64,000 bases of DNA from Arthrobacter sp. B6 (lineage in GTDB: Bacteria > Actinomycetota > Actinomycetes > Actinomycetales > Micrococcaceae): the NCBI RefSeq assembly GCF_001663775.1, contig NZ_KV467168.1:1088011-1152010 (forward strand), in the 5' to 3' direction. Position numbers and translations under genes: made by a program. Every line of letters starts with the position of its first letter. Position 1 is the stretch's first letter. This document shows, piece by piece, positions 17,815 through 27,816 of this stretch. The notes under the pieces are model-generated. The model was not told the origin of the DNA and ran no database searches. It was given only the letters and a program-made list of their open reading frames with translations.

Positions 17815-19295
17815 TGTTGCTTGCCCTCTTCTGTAGGTGCCTGGGTACTTGAGGAATCTTCGGTGGCCGCCTGGGCAAGCTCAGCGGAGCGCGTGCCGGG
17901 CCGGTTCGCCAGAACCCAGCCTTCGGAGTTCCGCTGCGCGGCGAGCGTCACTGCCAGGGCACCCGCCGGAACGTCCTTGCGGATCACGGCGCCGGCGCCG
18001 CTGTAGGCCCCGTCGCCCACGGTGACAGGGGCGACAAACACCGTATTTGAACCTGTGCGGACGCCTGACCCGATGACGGTGCGGTGCTTTTTCTCGCCGT
18101 CGTAGTTGGCGGTGATGTTGCCGCACCCGATGTTGGTGTCCTCGCCGATTTCGGCGTCGCCGGCATAACCCAGGTGGGACAGTTTGGAGCCGCGGCCGAT
18201 CGTGACGTTCTTGGTTTCGTAGAAGGCGCCGATCTTGCCGGTCTCGCCCAGGACAGTGCCGGGACGGAGGTACGTGAAAGGCCCGACGGCGGCGTCCGCG
18301 CCGATAACCGCACCCGAACCGTGCGTCCGGGTCACCTTTGCCCCCGCACCGATGCTGACGTCGGTCAATGTGGTGTCCGGACCAACGACGGCGTCCCGCG
18401 CCACCGTGGTGGTGCCGTGCAGCTGGGTGTTGGGCAGGATCCGGACGTCCTCATCCAGTGTGACGGTGGAATCGACCCACGTGGTGGAAGGATCAACCAC
18501 GGTGACACCGGCCCGCATCCACGCCTCAACTGTCCGGCGGTTCAGTTCCGCGCCGAGGGCCGACAGCTGGACGCGGTCGTTGGCGCCCTCCACCTGCCAG
18601 CGGTCCTCGGTGACGACGGCGGCAACCCGGCCGCCTGCCTCCCTGGCCAGCCCCAGGACGTCCGTGAGGTATTTTTCGCCCTGGGAGTTGTCGGTAGTGA
18701 CGTGGACAAGCGCGTCGCGCAGGACGGCGGCGTCGAAAGCGTAAATTCCCGAGTTGACCTCACGGATGAGCCGCTCAGTTTCTGTGGCGTCTTTGTGCTC
18801 GCGGATGCCGGTGACCGTTCCGTCGTCCCCGCGGAGGATCCGGCCGTATCCGGTCGCGTCGTCAAGGACAGCCGTCAGGACGGTCACTGCGTTGGCTTCA
18901 CGCTCATGGGTTGCTACCAGTTCGGCCAGCAGTCCGCCAGTCAGCAGTGGAACGTCGCCATAGGTGACAACGACCGTTCCAGCCAGCTCTTCGTGTGCGT
19001 CGAGGGCCGAGAGCGCAACTTCAACGGCGCGGCCGGTGCCCGGAATGTCGTCCTGGTCGACGATGACGGCGTCCGGGTCCAGGTCAACGAGGTGCTTGGC
19101 CACGAGGTCACGCTCATGGCGGACCACAAGGGCCAGCTGCCGGGGGTTGATGCTGCGGGCGGCCAGCAGCGCGTGCCCCACCATGGAGCGGCCGCCGATT
19201 TCGTGGAGGATCTTGGGGGTACGGGATTTCATCCGGGTACCGGCGCCTGCTGCCAGAACGATGACGGCGGCTGGGCCGGTAGTCTCGAGGATCAC
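17811..19295 (-). CDS. glmU: Bifunctional UDP-GlcNAc pyrophosphorylase / glucosamine-1-phosphate acetyltransferase
   Basis: A 494-residue enzyme for the last two steps to UDP-N-acetylglucosamine, the precursor of peptidoglycan. The N-terminal uridylyltransferase begins with the signature VLAAGAGTRMKSRTPK; a long left-handed beta-helix with hexapeptide repeats follows from about residue 255, including the acetyltransferase region YETKNVTIGRGSKLSHLGY. The last ~20 residues are a polar Ser/Thr/Glu tail. The start is GTG with AAGGAG nine bases upstream. The gene overlaps prs by four bases at its 3' end. Confidence 0.97.
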   Translation of the reverse strand: MILETTGPAAVIVLAAGAGTRMKSRTPKILHEIGGRSMVGHALLAARSINPRQLALVVRHERDLVAKHLVDLDPDAVIVDQDDIPGTGRAVEVALSALDAHEELAGTVVVTYGDVPLLTGGLLAELVATHEREANAVTVLTAVLDDATGYGRILRGDDGTVTGIREHKDATETERLIREVNSGIYAFDAAVLRDALVHVTTDNSQGEKYLTDVLGLAREAGGRVAAVVTEDRWQVEGANDRVQLSALGAELNRRTVEAWMRAGVTVVDPSTTWVDSTVTLDEDVRILPNTQLHGTTTVARDAVVGPDTTLTDVSIGAGAKVTRTHGSGAVIGADAAVGPFTYLRPGTVLGETGKIGAFYETKNVTIGRGSKLSHLGYAGDAEIGEDTNIGCGNITANYDGEKKHRTVIGSGVRTGSNTVFVAPVTVGDGAYSGAGAVIRKDVPAGALAVTLAAQRNSEGWVLANRPGTRSAELAQAATEDSSSTQAPTEEGKQQ

Positions 19296-19418
19296 GTACG
19301 GGCTCTCCTTGCTTGTTTGCGCTGTGCTTGGGTGCGCGGTGCGCTGGGCGCGGCGCCGGCCGGGCCAGCGGCCGGTGCGACACCGAGTTCATCCTACTGG
19401 ACGGTCATCGCACAGCAG

Positions 19419-19490
19419 TTCCGCCCATAGGATTCGAACCTATACTCCACGGCTCCAAAGGCCGGGGTGCTGCCATTACACCAGAGCGGA
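19419..19490 (-). tRNA. tRNA-Gln (anticodon TTG)
   Basis: A 72-base cloverleaf can be folded by eye. The acceptor arms are TCCGCTC and GGGCGGA with discriminator A. The T arm is ATAGG-TTCGAAT-CCTAT. The anticodon loop is CTTTGGA, giving TTG (glutamine CAA, and CAG by wobble). No CCA is encoded. It lies upstream of glmU on the same strand, a position I recall for this tRNA in related genomes. The pair at the base of the anticodon stem (C-U) is a mismatch. Confidence 0.93.
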
Positions 19491-19614
19491 CCATGCCGCC
19501 GGCACGAGGCCCGGGCACAAGTATTTATTTTGCCATGGGTTCGGGGCTCGATGCGACATGGGCCCGAATCCGCCTCCATCCAGGGGCTTCCCGGCGGTAA
19601 GGCATGATGGAAAT

Positions 19615-20241
19615 GTGAGCAACGACCCTCCCCGGATCCGGATGACAGGCCTGCAGCGGCGCAGCCAGCTGATCGAGGTGGGACGCGGGCTCTTCGCCAT
19701 CCGCGGGCTTGATGGAACCACCATTGAGGAGATTGCCGCCTGCGCCGGGGTCTCCAAGCCTGTCATCTACGAGCACTTCGGTTCCAAGGAGGGCCTGTAC
19801 ACGCAGGTGGTGGACTTCGAGTTCCGCATCCTGCTTGACGCCATCAACTCCGCCCTGACCGAAGAAGCCAAGCCGCGCATCCTGGTGGAACGGGCCGCCC
19901 TCGCCCTGCTGACCTACATCGAGGACCGCACCGACGGCTTCCGGATCCTGATGCGGGACGCCCCGCCGTCGCAGCCGGAAGGCGCCTTTTCCACCCTGCT
20001 GTCCCACGTGACCGCCCGGGTGGAACACATCCTGTCCGACGAGTTTGACCGCCGCGGCTTCAGCGCCGAGGACGGCGCCATGTACGCACAGATGCTCGTG
20101 GGCATGGTGGCCATGACCGGCCAGTGGTGGCAGGACAGCCGCCGCCCGGACAAGCACACCGTGGCAGCACACCTGGTCAACCTGGCGTGGAACGGCCTGA
20201 CCGGCCTGAAGAAAGACCCGGAGCTGGCGAGCGAGGACTGA
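19615..20241 (+). CDS. TetR-family transcription regulator
   Basis: A 208-residue one-component regulator. The N-terminal helix-turn-helix spans about residues 14-60 (LIEVGRGLFAIRGLDGTTIE, IAACAGVSKPVIYEHFGSKE), and the helical C-terminal part should bind a ligand. GTG at 19615 gives a natural N-terminus; a much longer open frame upstream crosses the tRNA and is not coding. The gene lies beside glmU and tRNA-Gln, the place of the TetR gene Rv1019 in mycobacteria. Its target cannot be inferred. The stop codon abuts a large palindromic repeat shared with two other loci. Confidence 0.9.
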   Translation: MSNDPPRIRMTGLQRRSQLIEVGRGLFAIRGLDGTTIEEIAACAGVSKPVIYEHFGSKEGLYTQVVDFEFRILLDAINSALTEEAKPRILVERAALALLTYIEDRTDGFRILMRDAPPSQPEGAFSTLLSHVTARVEHILSDEFDRRGFSAEDGAMYAQMLVGMVAMTGQWWQDSRRPDKHTVAAHLVNLAWNGLTGLKKDPELASED

Positions 20242-20296
20242 GCGCGAACGTACACTTGAGGCCCCAGGAACCGGGGCCACAAGTGTACGTTCGCGC
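20242..20296. repeat. Palindromic repeat element, locus A
   Basis: Two 24-base arms (20242-20265 and 20273-20296) form an inverted repeat with one mismatch around a 7-base loop. The core is CGAACGTACACTTG followed by GGCCCC. It starts directly after the TetR stop and ends 8 bases before the stop of the convergent ABC-F gene. The same core is repeated near 58.5 and 59.8 kb. It may act as a bidirectional terminator without a T run. Confidence 0.9.
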
Positions 20297-20304
20297 CGAT
20301 ATAC

Positions 20305-22131
<1,827 letters not shown>

Positions 22132-22168
22132 GAGGACTGCTTTCTACTGCTGAATACGAAGGGGGCTC

Positions 22169-23131
22169 TTAAAGGAGGGTATCGGAGATGATCCGGGCCC
22201 CGGGCACGGGCCCGTGGACTGCCCAGGCCGTCATCCCACGGTGCAGCAGATCCTCGGCGAGGCTTTCCGCTGCCGACGGGCTGTGCGCCAGCAGCGCCAC
22301 TGTGGGACCGGAGCCGGAAACGATGCCCGCGATAGCGCCGAGTGATTCGCCCATCCCCAGTGTCACGCGGAGGTCCGGAGCCAGTTCAATCGAGGCACGC
22401 TGCAGGTCGTTGACCAGGACCCGGCTCAAAGCGTCCGCGTCACCGCTCCGCAGGGCCTGCAGGATTTTGGGGTCCACTGCCTCCGGTTCGGCTGCGACCA
22501 CGCCTTCGGCTTCACGCAGCCTGTCCAGGGTGCGGTATACCTCCGGGGTGGACAGCCCGTAATCGGCTGCCACCAGGACCCAGTCTGTCTGCGCCTTGGC
22601 CAGCGCAGGCGACAACTCGTCCCCCAGGCCCAACCCCACAGCCGTCCCGCCAAGCAGGGAAAACGGAACATCGGCACCCAACTCCCCCGCAAGGTGCGCC
22701 AGTTCTTCCCGCGACAGTCCGCTGTTCCACAGCGCGTCGCATGCCAGCAGCGTCGCAGCGGCGTCCGCCGAGCCACCGCCCATGCCGCCGGCCACGGGCA
22801 CCCGCTTGGTGATCTCGAGGTGGACCCCGGTGGCGTGTTCGGAGACGTCCGCCATAATGGCAGCGGCTTTGTAGGCGAGGTTGTTCTCATCCAGAGGAAT
22901 GTCCACGTCGTCCAGGTCAAGGGTGCTGTCCGGACTGATGCTCACGGTGATACCCGGGGATACCGTGCTGGTGGCCGAGACCTCTTCATAGAGCGAGACG
23001 GCCAGGTACACGCTGGCAACCGAATGATAGCCGTCCTGCCGGAGCGGCCCGACGTCCAGGGAAACGTTGACCTTCCCCGGGGCCTTCACCCGGACGGTCC
23101 GCGCGGGGAACCTTCCCGCCAGCGCATTCAC
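22169..23131 (-). CDS. ispE: 4-diphosphocytidyl-2-C-methyl-D-erythritol kinase
   Basis: A 320-residue GHMP kinase of the non-mevalonate (MEP) isoprenoid pathway; it phosphorylates CDP-methylerythritol at the 2-hydroxyl. The start [16 protein letters not shown], the ATP loop [15 protein letters not shown] and the C-terminal [10 protein letters not shown] motif are diagnostic. Length is normal. Its ATG overlaps the TGA of rsmA by four bases, the usual rsmA-ispE coupling in actinobacteria. The ABC-F gene follows and is probably on the same message. Confidence 0.96.
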   Translation of the reverse strand: MNALAGRFPARTVRVKAPGKVNVSLDVGPLRQDGYHSVASVYLAVSLYEEVSATSTVSPGITVSISPDSTLDLDDVDIPLDENNLAYKAAAIMADVSEHATGVHLEITKRVPVAGGMGGGSADAAATLLACDALWNSGLSREELAHLAGELGADVPFSLLGGTAVGLGLGDELSPALAKAQTDWVLVAADYGLSTPEVYRTLDRLREAEGVVAAEPEAVDPKILQALRSGDADALSRVLVNDLQRASIELAPDLRVTLGMGESLGAIAGIVSGSGPTVALLAHSPSAAESLAEDLLHRGMTAWAVHGPVPGARIISDTLL

Positions 23132-24000
23132 GCGTTGGCCTCACGGGCTTCGGCAATCCGGGCGAACGCTGCGATGTCGATGACTTCCCCCCGGGCTGTA
23201 GGATCGACGCCCGCTGCCACCAGGCAGCGCTCGGCTTCTGCGGCGCCACCTGCCCAGCCGGCGAGGGCCGCCCGCAGGGTTTTGCGGCGCTGCGCAAACG
23301 CAGCGTCAATCACGGCGAAGACCTGTTCGCGGGTGGCCGTGGTGACGGGCGGCTCCCTCCGGGTGAACGCCACGAGCCCTGAGTGGATCTTGGGTGCGGG
23401 CCAGAACACGTTCATGCCAATCACCCCGGCTTTCCGCATGCTGCTGTACCACGCCGCCTTGACCGACGGCACGCCATACGTCTTCGATCCGGGTCCCGCG
23501 GCGAGCCTGTCCGCAACCTCGTCCTGCACCATCACCAGGCCGTGTTGGAGGCTCGGGAAGTGCTGCAGCAGGTGGAGGACCACTGGTACGGCCACGTTAT
23601 AGGGAAGGTTGGCGACGAGGGCGGTTGGTTCCACCGGCAGCGAGGTCACCTTCATCGCGTCAGCCTGGACCAGGTGGAAATCATCAGCCGCCTCGGACCG
23701 CCACTCGCTGACCGTATGCGGCAGCTTCGCGGCCAGGACCGGATCGATCTCGACGGCGACCACTGACTTTGCAGCGTCCAGCAGTCCCAGGGTCAGCGAG
23801 CCAAGCCCGGGCCCGACCTCGAGGACAGTCTCTTCAGCACCAATGCTGGCGACGGAGACGATCCTGCGGATGGTATTGCCGTCAATGACGAAGTTTTGCC
23901 CAAGCGTCTTCGTGGGCCGGATTCCGATCTCTTCCGCCAGCCGGCGTATGTCGGAGGCACCGAAGAGGGGTGCGGGCGCGGCGGGGCTCGGTTCAGTCAC
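23128..24000 (-). CDS. rsmA: 16S rRNA dimethyladenosine transferase
   Basis: A 290-residue methyltransferase (KsgA) that dimethylates two adjacent adenosines in the 3' hairpin of 16S rRNA during small-subunit assembly. Visible motifs are [14 protein letters not shown] at the start, the SAM site [12 protein letters not shown], and the catalytic [10 protein letters not shown] (motif NLPY). Length is normal. It begins an rsmA-ispE-ABC-F unit and lies downstream of rpfB and tatD on the same strand, matching the mycobacterial order. Confidence 0.96.
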   Translation of the reverse strand: MTEPSPAAPAPLFGASDIRRLAEEIGIRPTKTLGQNFVIDGNTIRRIVSVASIGAEETVLEVGPGLGSLTLGLLDAAKSVVAVEIDPVLAAKLPHTVSEWRSEAADDFHLVQADAMKVTSLPVEPTALVANLPYNVAVPVVLHLLQHFPSLQHGLVMVQDEVADRLAAGPGSKTYGVPSVKAAWYSSMRKAGVIGMNVFWPAPKIHSGLVAFTRREPPVTTATREQVFAVIDAAFAQRRKTLRAALAGWAGGAAEAERCLVAAGVDPTARGEVIDIAAFARIAEAREANA

Positions 24001-24045
24001 CTAGGTATCCTATCCCGGACGCCACGCACGCCAGGTGGCGTCAAC

Positions 24046-24085
24046 GGCAATGGCCGGGCCCGGGAATCCGGGTCCGGCCATTGCC
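24046..24085 (-). terminator. Hairpin after rpfB
   Basis: Arms 24046-24060 and 24071-24085 (core GGCAATGGCCGG) pair with one mismatch around a loop that extends the stem. It lies between the end of the Rpf gene and the start of rsmA. There is no T run on the minus strand, so it would be a T-less terminator; the role is inferred from position and stability. Confidence 0.55.
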
Positions 24086-24167
24086 TTGGGCTTTGTTGGT
24101 CATGCTCTGCACGGCTGTGGTCAGCTGCCGCAGGGGCGGATCCTGGATCCGGCCAGAGCGAAGCCCA

Positions 24168-25325
24168 CTAGCTGGTGGCTGCCCAGCCGCAGCCCCAGGG
24201 CTGCAGGCCACGCTGTGCGTACACGCGGTTGGCGATGTCGATCTGCTGGGCCTTGGTGGCAAGGCTGGCGTTGGGGGCGTAGGCCCCGCCGCCCGCGCCG
24301 ATCCACGTCTGGATGTCGAACTGGAGGCCGCCGTAGTAGCCGTTGCCGCTGTTGATTGACCAGTTGCCAGTGGATTCGCACTGGGCGATCTTGTCCCACA
24401 TGGCCTCGTTCATCATGGCCGGGGCAGCGGCACCGGTGTTGGCACCGGCCGTGGCGGTTGCTGCGGGCTTCGCCTTCGTGCCAATGGTGACCTGCTCCGT
24501 CACGGGCTGGACGGAAACCGTCTCGGAAACCAGCGTGCGGGAAGCCTCACGGCCGTCAACCAGCACCAGCTTGAAGGTCCGCTCAACCTTTCCGACGGCG
24601 CCGGCCTGGGTCACCTTCTTCTCGCCCTTGAACAGGTCCGCGCTTTCGGAGGTCATCGTCTCGAACTGGACGTCTTCGGTGGTGGCCGCCGTTTGGCCGG
24701 TGTCCACCCGGGAAACCTTGACCACCATGTTGTTGACGACGGGAGCGTTGCCGGGCTGTGACGTCCGGTCGTTGACGCCAAGGCTTACGCCGGCATCGTC
24801 CAGGACAGCCTGCACGGTGGACGCCGTTGTGGTTGCCGCTGTGACTTGTCCGTCGGCGACGATGCTGACGGTCTTGGGGGTCGAAATGGAAACGAACGAT
24901 CCGTCCACCGCCAACGCTGCGTCCTTCGGGACGGAAACGGACGACGAACTGGCTACACCCAGCTCGGTCACGAGCCCGGCGACGTCCGGGGCGGTGGTGC
25001 TCACGGTCCGTTCAGTGCCGTCGAGGCTGACTTTCACGGCCTTGGCCATATTCACGTTGATAACGGTGCCGTTTTTCACGGTCTCATCGACGGAGGGCGA
25101 CACCCGGTCCGCCGGCTTCAGGTCCAGCTTTGCGCTTTTGACAACCTGGCCTACTGTGCCGCCGAAGGTCTGGACCGAACTCACCTTGCCGTCCACATTG
25201 AGCGTGATTGTTTTGTTATTTCCGACGAAGGCTACGAGCCCAACAACGAGTGCACACAGCACCACCAGCTGGGTACCAACCTTGACGAAACTGAACTTGC
25301 CGTCAGATGTGAAAAGCTTGACCAC
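24168..25325 (-). CDS. rpfB: Resuscitation-promoting factor RpfB-type muralytic protein
   Basis: A ~385-residue secreted or membrane-anchored protein. A hydrophobic segment near residues 16-36 (LVVLCALVVGLVAFVG) is a signal or anchor. Three DUF348 repeats follow to about residue 200, then a G5 domain (about 215-290), an Ala/Thr linker and a C-terminal Rpf domain of ~75 residues. The Rpf domain has the catalytic glutamate in IAQCESTGNW and the motif GYYGGLQFDIQTW. It cleaves peptidoglycan and supports regrowth from dormancy. GTG 25325 is preferred from homologue length; GTG 25379 is possible. It lies between tatD and rsmA, as rpfB does in mycobacteria. Confidence 0.93.
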   Translation of the reverse strand: MVKLFTSDGKFSFVKVGTQLVVLCALVVGLVAFVGNNKTITLNVDGKVSSVQTFGGTVGQVVKSAKLDLKPADRVSPSVDETVKNGTVINVNMAKAVKVSLDGTERTVSTTAPDVAGLVTELGVASSSSVSVPKDAALAVDGSFVSISTPKTVSIVADGQVTAATTTASTVQAVLDDAGVSLGVNDRTSQPGNAPVVNNMVVKVSRVDTGQTAATTEDVQFETMTSESADLFKGEKKVTQAGAVGKVERTFKLVLVDGREASRTLVSETVSVQPVTEQVTIGTKAKPAATATAGANTGAAAPAMMNEAMWDKIAQCESTGNWSINSGNGYYGGLQFDIQTWIGAGGGAYAPNASLATKAQQIDIANRVYAQRGLQPWGCGWAATS

Positions 25326-25567
25326 GATTGCCCGTAACTTTAGGACCGTCCGGGCACGGGGAAAAACGCAGTAAAACACCCGGCGCAGAACCCCTGAGGT
25401 CAGCTCCGGGCATCATTGCGCCGCCATACTCCAAGCGGCAGGCATGCGGCATCAAAGCCGTTCATGATCCTGCAGCGGATGAAGTGAAATTATCCGAAGG
25501 CCTTCCCCGACCCCGGCTAATAGTTTCCCACTGTAACCGTAGCGTTATAAAGTGGCCAAGAATTTTG

Positions 25568-25580
25568 CATACGACGTATG
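25568..25580. promoter_or_regulatory. Perfect 13-base dyad upstream of rpfB
   Basis: CATACGACGTATG is a perfect inverted repeat with a single central base. It lies in the 282-base region between tatD and rpfB, about 240 bases before the rpfB start and 28 bases after the tatD stop. It has the form of a short regulator site. Nothing else in this gap was identified with confidence. Confidence 0.4.
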
Positions 25581-25607
25581 TGTCCGAGGCTCGCGGCCGG
25601 AGGTAGC

Positions 25608-26513
25608 TCAGTCCCAGGACCCGTATGCCCGCACCGTGTTTTCGCTGATCTGGTGGCAGAGACGGGCAAGGTCAGTGCCTGTCAATTCCGCCATGGCCCG
25701 GACGGTGTACGGCACCGTGTAGCTGGCATTCGCCCGGCCACGGTGCGGGTGCGGGGTGAGGAAGGGCGCGTCTGTTTCCACCAGCACCAGCCCGGGGTCC
25801 GCCACCGCGAGCGCCGCCCGAAGGTTGTGGGCGTTCTTGAAGGTCAGAGTCCCTGCGAATGACATGCTCCAGCCTTCCTCGTTGCAGAGGCGGGCGAGCT
25901 CCTCATCCCCCGAAAAGCAGTGGAAGACTACGCGCTCGGGAGCCCCTTCCTCACGCAGGACCTGCACAACGTCGTCGTGGGCATCGCGGTCGTGGATCTG
26001 GAGGGTCAGGTCCAGCCTCTTGGCAATGTCGATATGCCGCCTGAACGAGTAGCGCTGGTGCACCAGCCCTTCCCCTTCGGTGCGGAAGAAGTCCAGCCCG
26101 GTCTCGCCGATGGCCCGAATGCGGGGATGGGCGGCGAGCCGTTCAATTTCGGCCAGCGCGTCCTCCAGCTCGCCGCGGGCGGCGTAATCCGGTGCATCAT
26201 TCGGGTGAAGTGCCACGGCCCCCAACAGCCGGCTGTCCAGATCCACCGCCTGGACGGTGAAGCGGGAGGATTCGAGGTCGCAGCCCACCTGGACCGCACC
26301 CTGGACTCCCACCGCCTGGGCAGCGTCAAGGGCAGCGGTGATCCCCACCGGCGCGGCGCCGTCGGGAAAGTCAAGGTGCGTGTGGTTATCCATCACGGGC
26401 AGTGGCAGCGGCTCCGGCGCCGGGGGAAAGCCCCGCCCACCCGCCGCCCCTGCCGGGGCTGAAGCGTCCGATCCGGGGGCACGGTAAGCGGCGGGAACCA
26501 GGGAATTGCGCAT
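25608..26513 (-). CDS. tatD: TatD-family metal-dependent nuclease
   Basis: A 301-residue TIM-barrel hydrolase. The metal ligands are visible in MDNHTHLDFP (near residue 41), AIGETGLDFFR, VVFHCFSGDEE and VETDAPFLTPHPHRG. TatD proteins are 3'-5' DNases/RNases used in DNA repair and RNA quality control. The ~40 residues before the first motif are Pro/Ala/Gly rich and are an extension compared with most members. It is followed by rpfB and rsmA in the same direction; metG, often adjacent in related genomes, is not present here. Confidence 0.93.
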   Translation of the reverse strand: MRNSLVPAAYRAPGSDASAPAGAAGGRGFPPAPEPLPLPVMDNHTHLDFPDGAAPVGITAALDAAQAVGVQGAVQVGCDLESSRFTVQAVDLDSRLLGAVALHPNDAPDYAARGELEDALAEIERLAAHPRIRAIGETGLDFFRTEGEGLVHQRYSFRRHIDIAKRLDLTLQIHDRDAHDDVVQVLREEGAPERVVFHCFSGDEELARLCNEEGWSMSFAGTLTFKNAHNLRAALAVADPGLVLVETDAPFLTPHPHRGRANASYTVPYTVRAMAELTGTDLARLCHQISENTVRAYGSWD

Positions 26514-26577
26514 CCCCCTACCCTAGCTGCGGCCGAAGCACCGCGATTTACCGGAACTCTCTGTCAGGCACGGCAGT

Positions 26578-26603
26578 TCTGTTAGTAGTCTGTTACCAAC
26601 AGA
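26578..26603 (+). promoter_or_regulatory. TCTGTT direct and inverted repeats upstream of the MoxR gene
   Basis: TCTGTTA occurs at 26578 and 26589, and the second copy forms a perfect dyad with AACAGA (26589-26603). It lies about 75 bases before the MoxR ATG in the divergent gap with tatD. The spacing fits an operator at or near a promoter. No regulator can be named. Confidence 0.4.
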
Positions 26604-26676
26604 TGCGAACGCCCACCGAGGGGCGAAGGCAGGCTTGCTGTCCCGTCCCAGTCGAAACCGGGCTGAAAGGTTGCCG

Positions 26677-27807
26677 ATGGACTCCCACCGACGCACGGCC
26701 GTCAATGAGATCGAAACCGCCAGCCGGAACTTCGCAGGGATTGCGGAACCGGTCACGCAGCTGAACGGCCACAAGGTCCAGGCGATGGACGCTGCCGCCT
26801 TCCACTCTGCAAGCCAGCGCATCCTGAAGGAGATCAATACGGTCATCGATGGAAAGTCGGAGGCCGCGAAACTGGCCCTGACCGTCCTGCTGGCCCAGGG
26901 CCACCTCCTGCTTGAGGACGTGCCGGGCGTTGGCAAAACCCTGCTCGCCAAGACCCTCGCACGGACTATCGACTGCACTGTCAGCAGGATCCAGTTCACC
27001 CCTGACCTGTTGCCGTCCGACGTCACCGGAGTGTCCATCTACAACCAGTCCTCCCGGCTGTTCGAGTTCCGCCCGGGCGCGGTATTCGCCAACATTGTGA
27101 TCGGTGACGAAATCAACCGGGCCTCCGCGAAAACGCAATCCGCCCTTCTGGAATGCATGGAGGAGCACCAGGTCACCGTGGACGGGCACTCCTACAAACT
27201 CGACGAGCCGTTCATGGTGGTTGCCACGCAAAATCCGATCGAGATGGAGGGCACCTATCCCCTGCCGGAAGCCCAGCGGGACCGTTTTATGGCCCGCATC
27301 TTCATGGGCTATCCGGACAAGGCCTCCGAGATCGAGATGCTGGAGACCCATCAGGCGACGTCGCCGCTGTCCAAGGTGTCCGCCGTGGTCACCGCCGCGG
27401 ACGTTGCGGCAATGATCGCCGCCGTCCAGCAGGTCTACGTGTCGCAGGCGGTCAAGGAATACACCGTGTCCGTGGGCAGGGCCACACGTGACAGTCCCCT
27501 GCTCCGGCTGGGAGCCAGTCCGCGCTCGATGCTGCAGCTGCTCCGGGCCGGCAAGGCCACAGCGGCACTGGACGGACGTGATTTTGTGCTTCCCGATGAC
27601 GTGGTGAACGTTGCTGAATCCGTACTGGCCCACCGGATCATCCTGGACCGCAAGGCCGCCAGCGCCGGGGAAACCCCGCACAGCGTTATCCGCGGCATCC
27701 TGAACAGGCTGCCCGTCAGCCAGGATCTCGCCGGCGCGCCGGCACGGACCGCGGCGAAACCGGATGCCCGGACGGCACCGGGCTCCGGGTTCCGCAGGAA
27801 CCACTAG
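26677..27807 (+). CDS. MoxR-family AAA+ ATPase
   Basis: A 376-residue cytoplasmic AAA+ protein with Walker A DVPGVGKTLLAK, Walker B VIGDEINRAS and the sensor region MVVATQNPIEMEGTYPLPEA. MoxR ATPases act as chaperones that mature partner complexes, usually with DUF58 proteins encoded next door. The ATG at 26677 has GAAAGG seven bases upstream. The last ~35 residues are an extra polar Ala/Arg-rich tail. It starts a three-gene operon with the DUF58 and transglutaminase genes; the gap to the next gene is nine bases. Confidence 0.95.
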   Translation: MDSHRRTAVNEIETASRNFAGIAEPVTQLNGHKVQAMDAAAFHSASQRILKEINTVIDGKSEAAKLALTVLLAQGHLLLEDVPGVGKTLLAKTLARTIDCTVSRIQFTPDLLPSDVTGVSIYNQSSRLFEFRPGAVFANIVIGDEINRASAKTQSALLECMEEHQVTVDGHSYKLDEPFMVVATQNPIEMEGTYPLPEAQRDRFMARIFMGYPDKASEIEMLETHQATSPLSKVSAVVTAADVAAMIAAVQQVYVSQAVKEYTVSVGRATRDSPLLRLGASPRSMLQLLRAGKATAALDGRDFVLPDDVVNVAESVLAHRIILDRKAASAGETPHSVIRGILNRLPVSQDLAGAPARTAAKPDARTAPGSGFRRNH

Positions 27808-27816
27808 GCAGAGCCC

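Noticed and set aside
19200..19614. Long N-terminal extension of the TetR gene in the open frame from 18964
   Set aside because: It would run antisense through glmU and tRNA-Gln; the helix-turn-helix begins normally after GTG 19615.
25326..25607. ydaO (c-di-AMP) riboswitch before rpfB
   Set aside because: The conserved GGGGAACC-like and flanking elements were not seen; a covariance search would be needed to exclude it fully.
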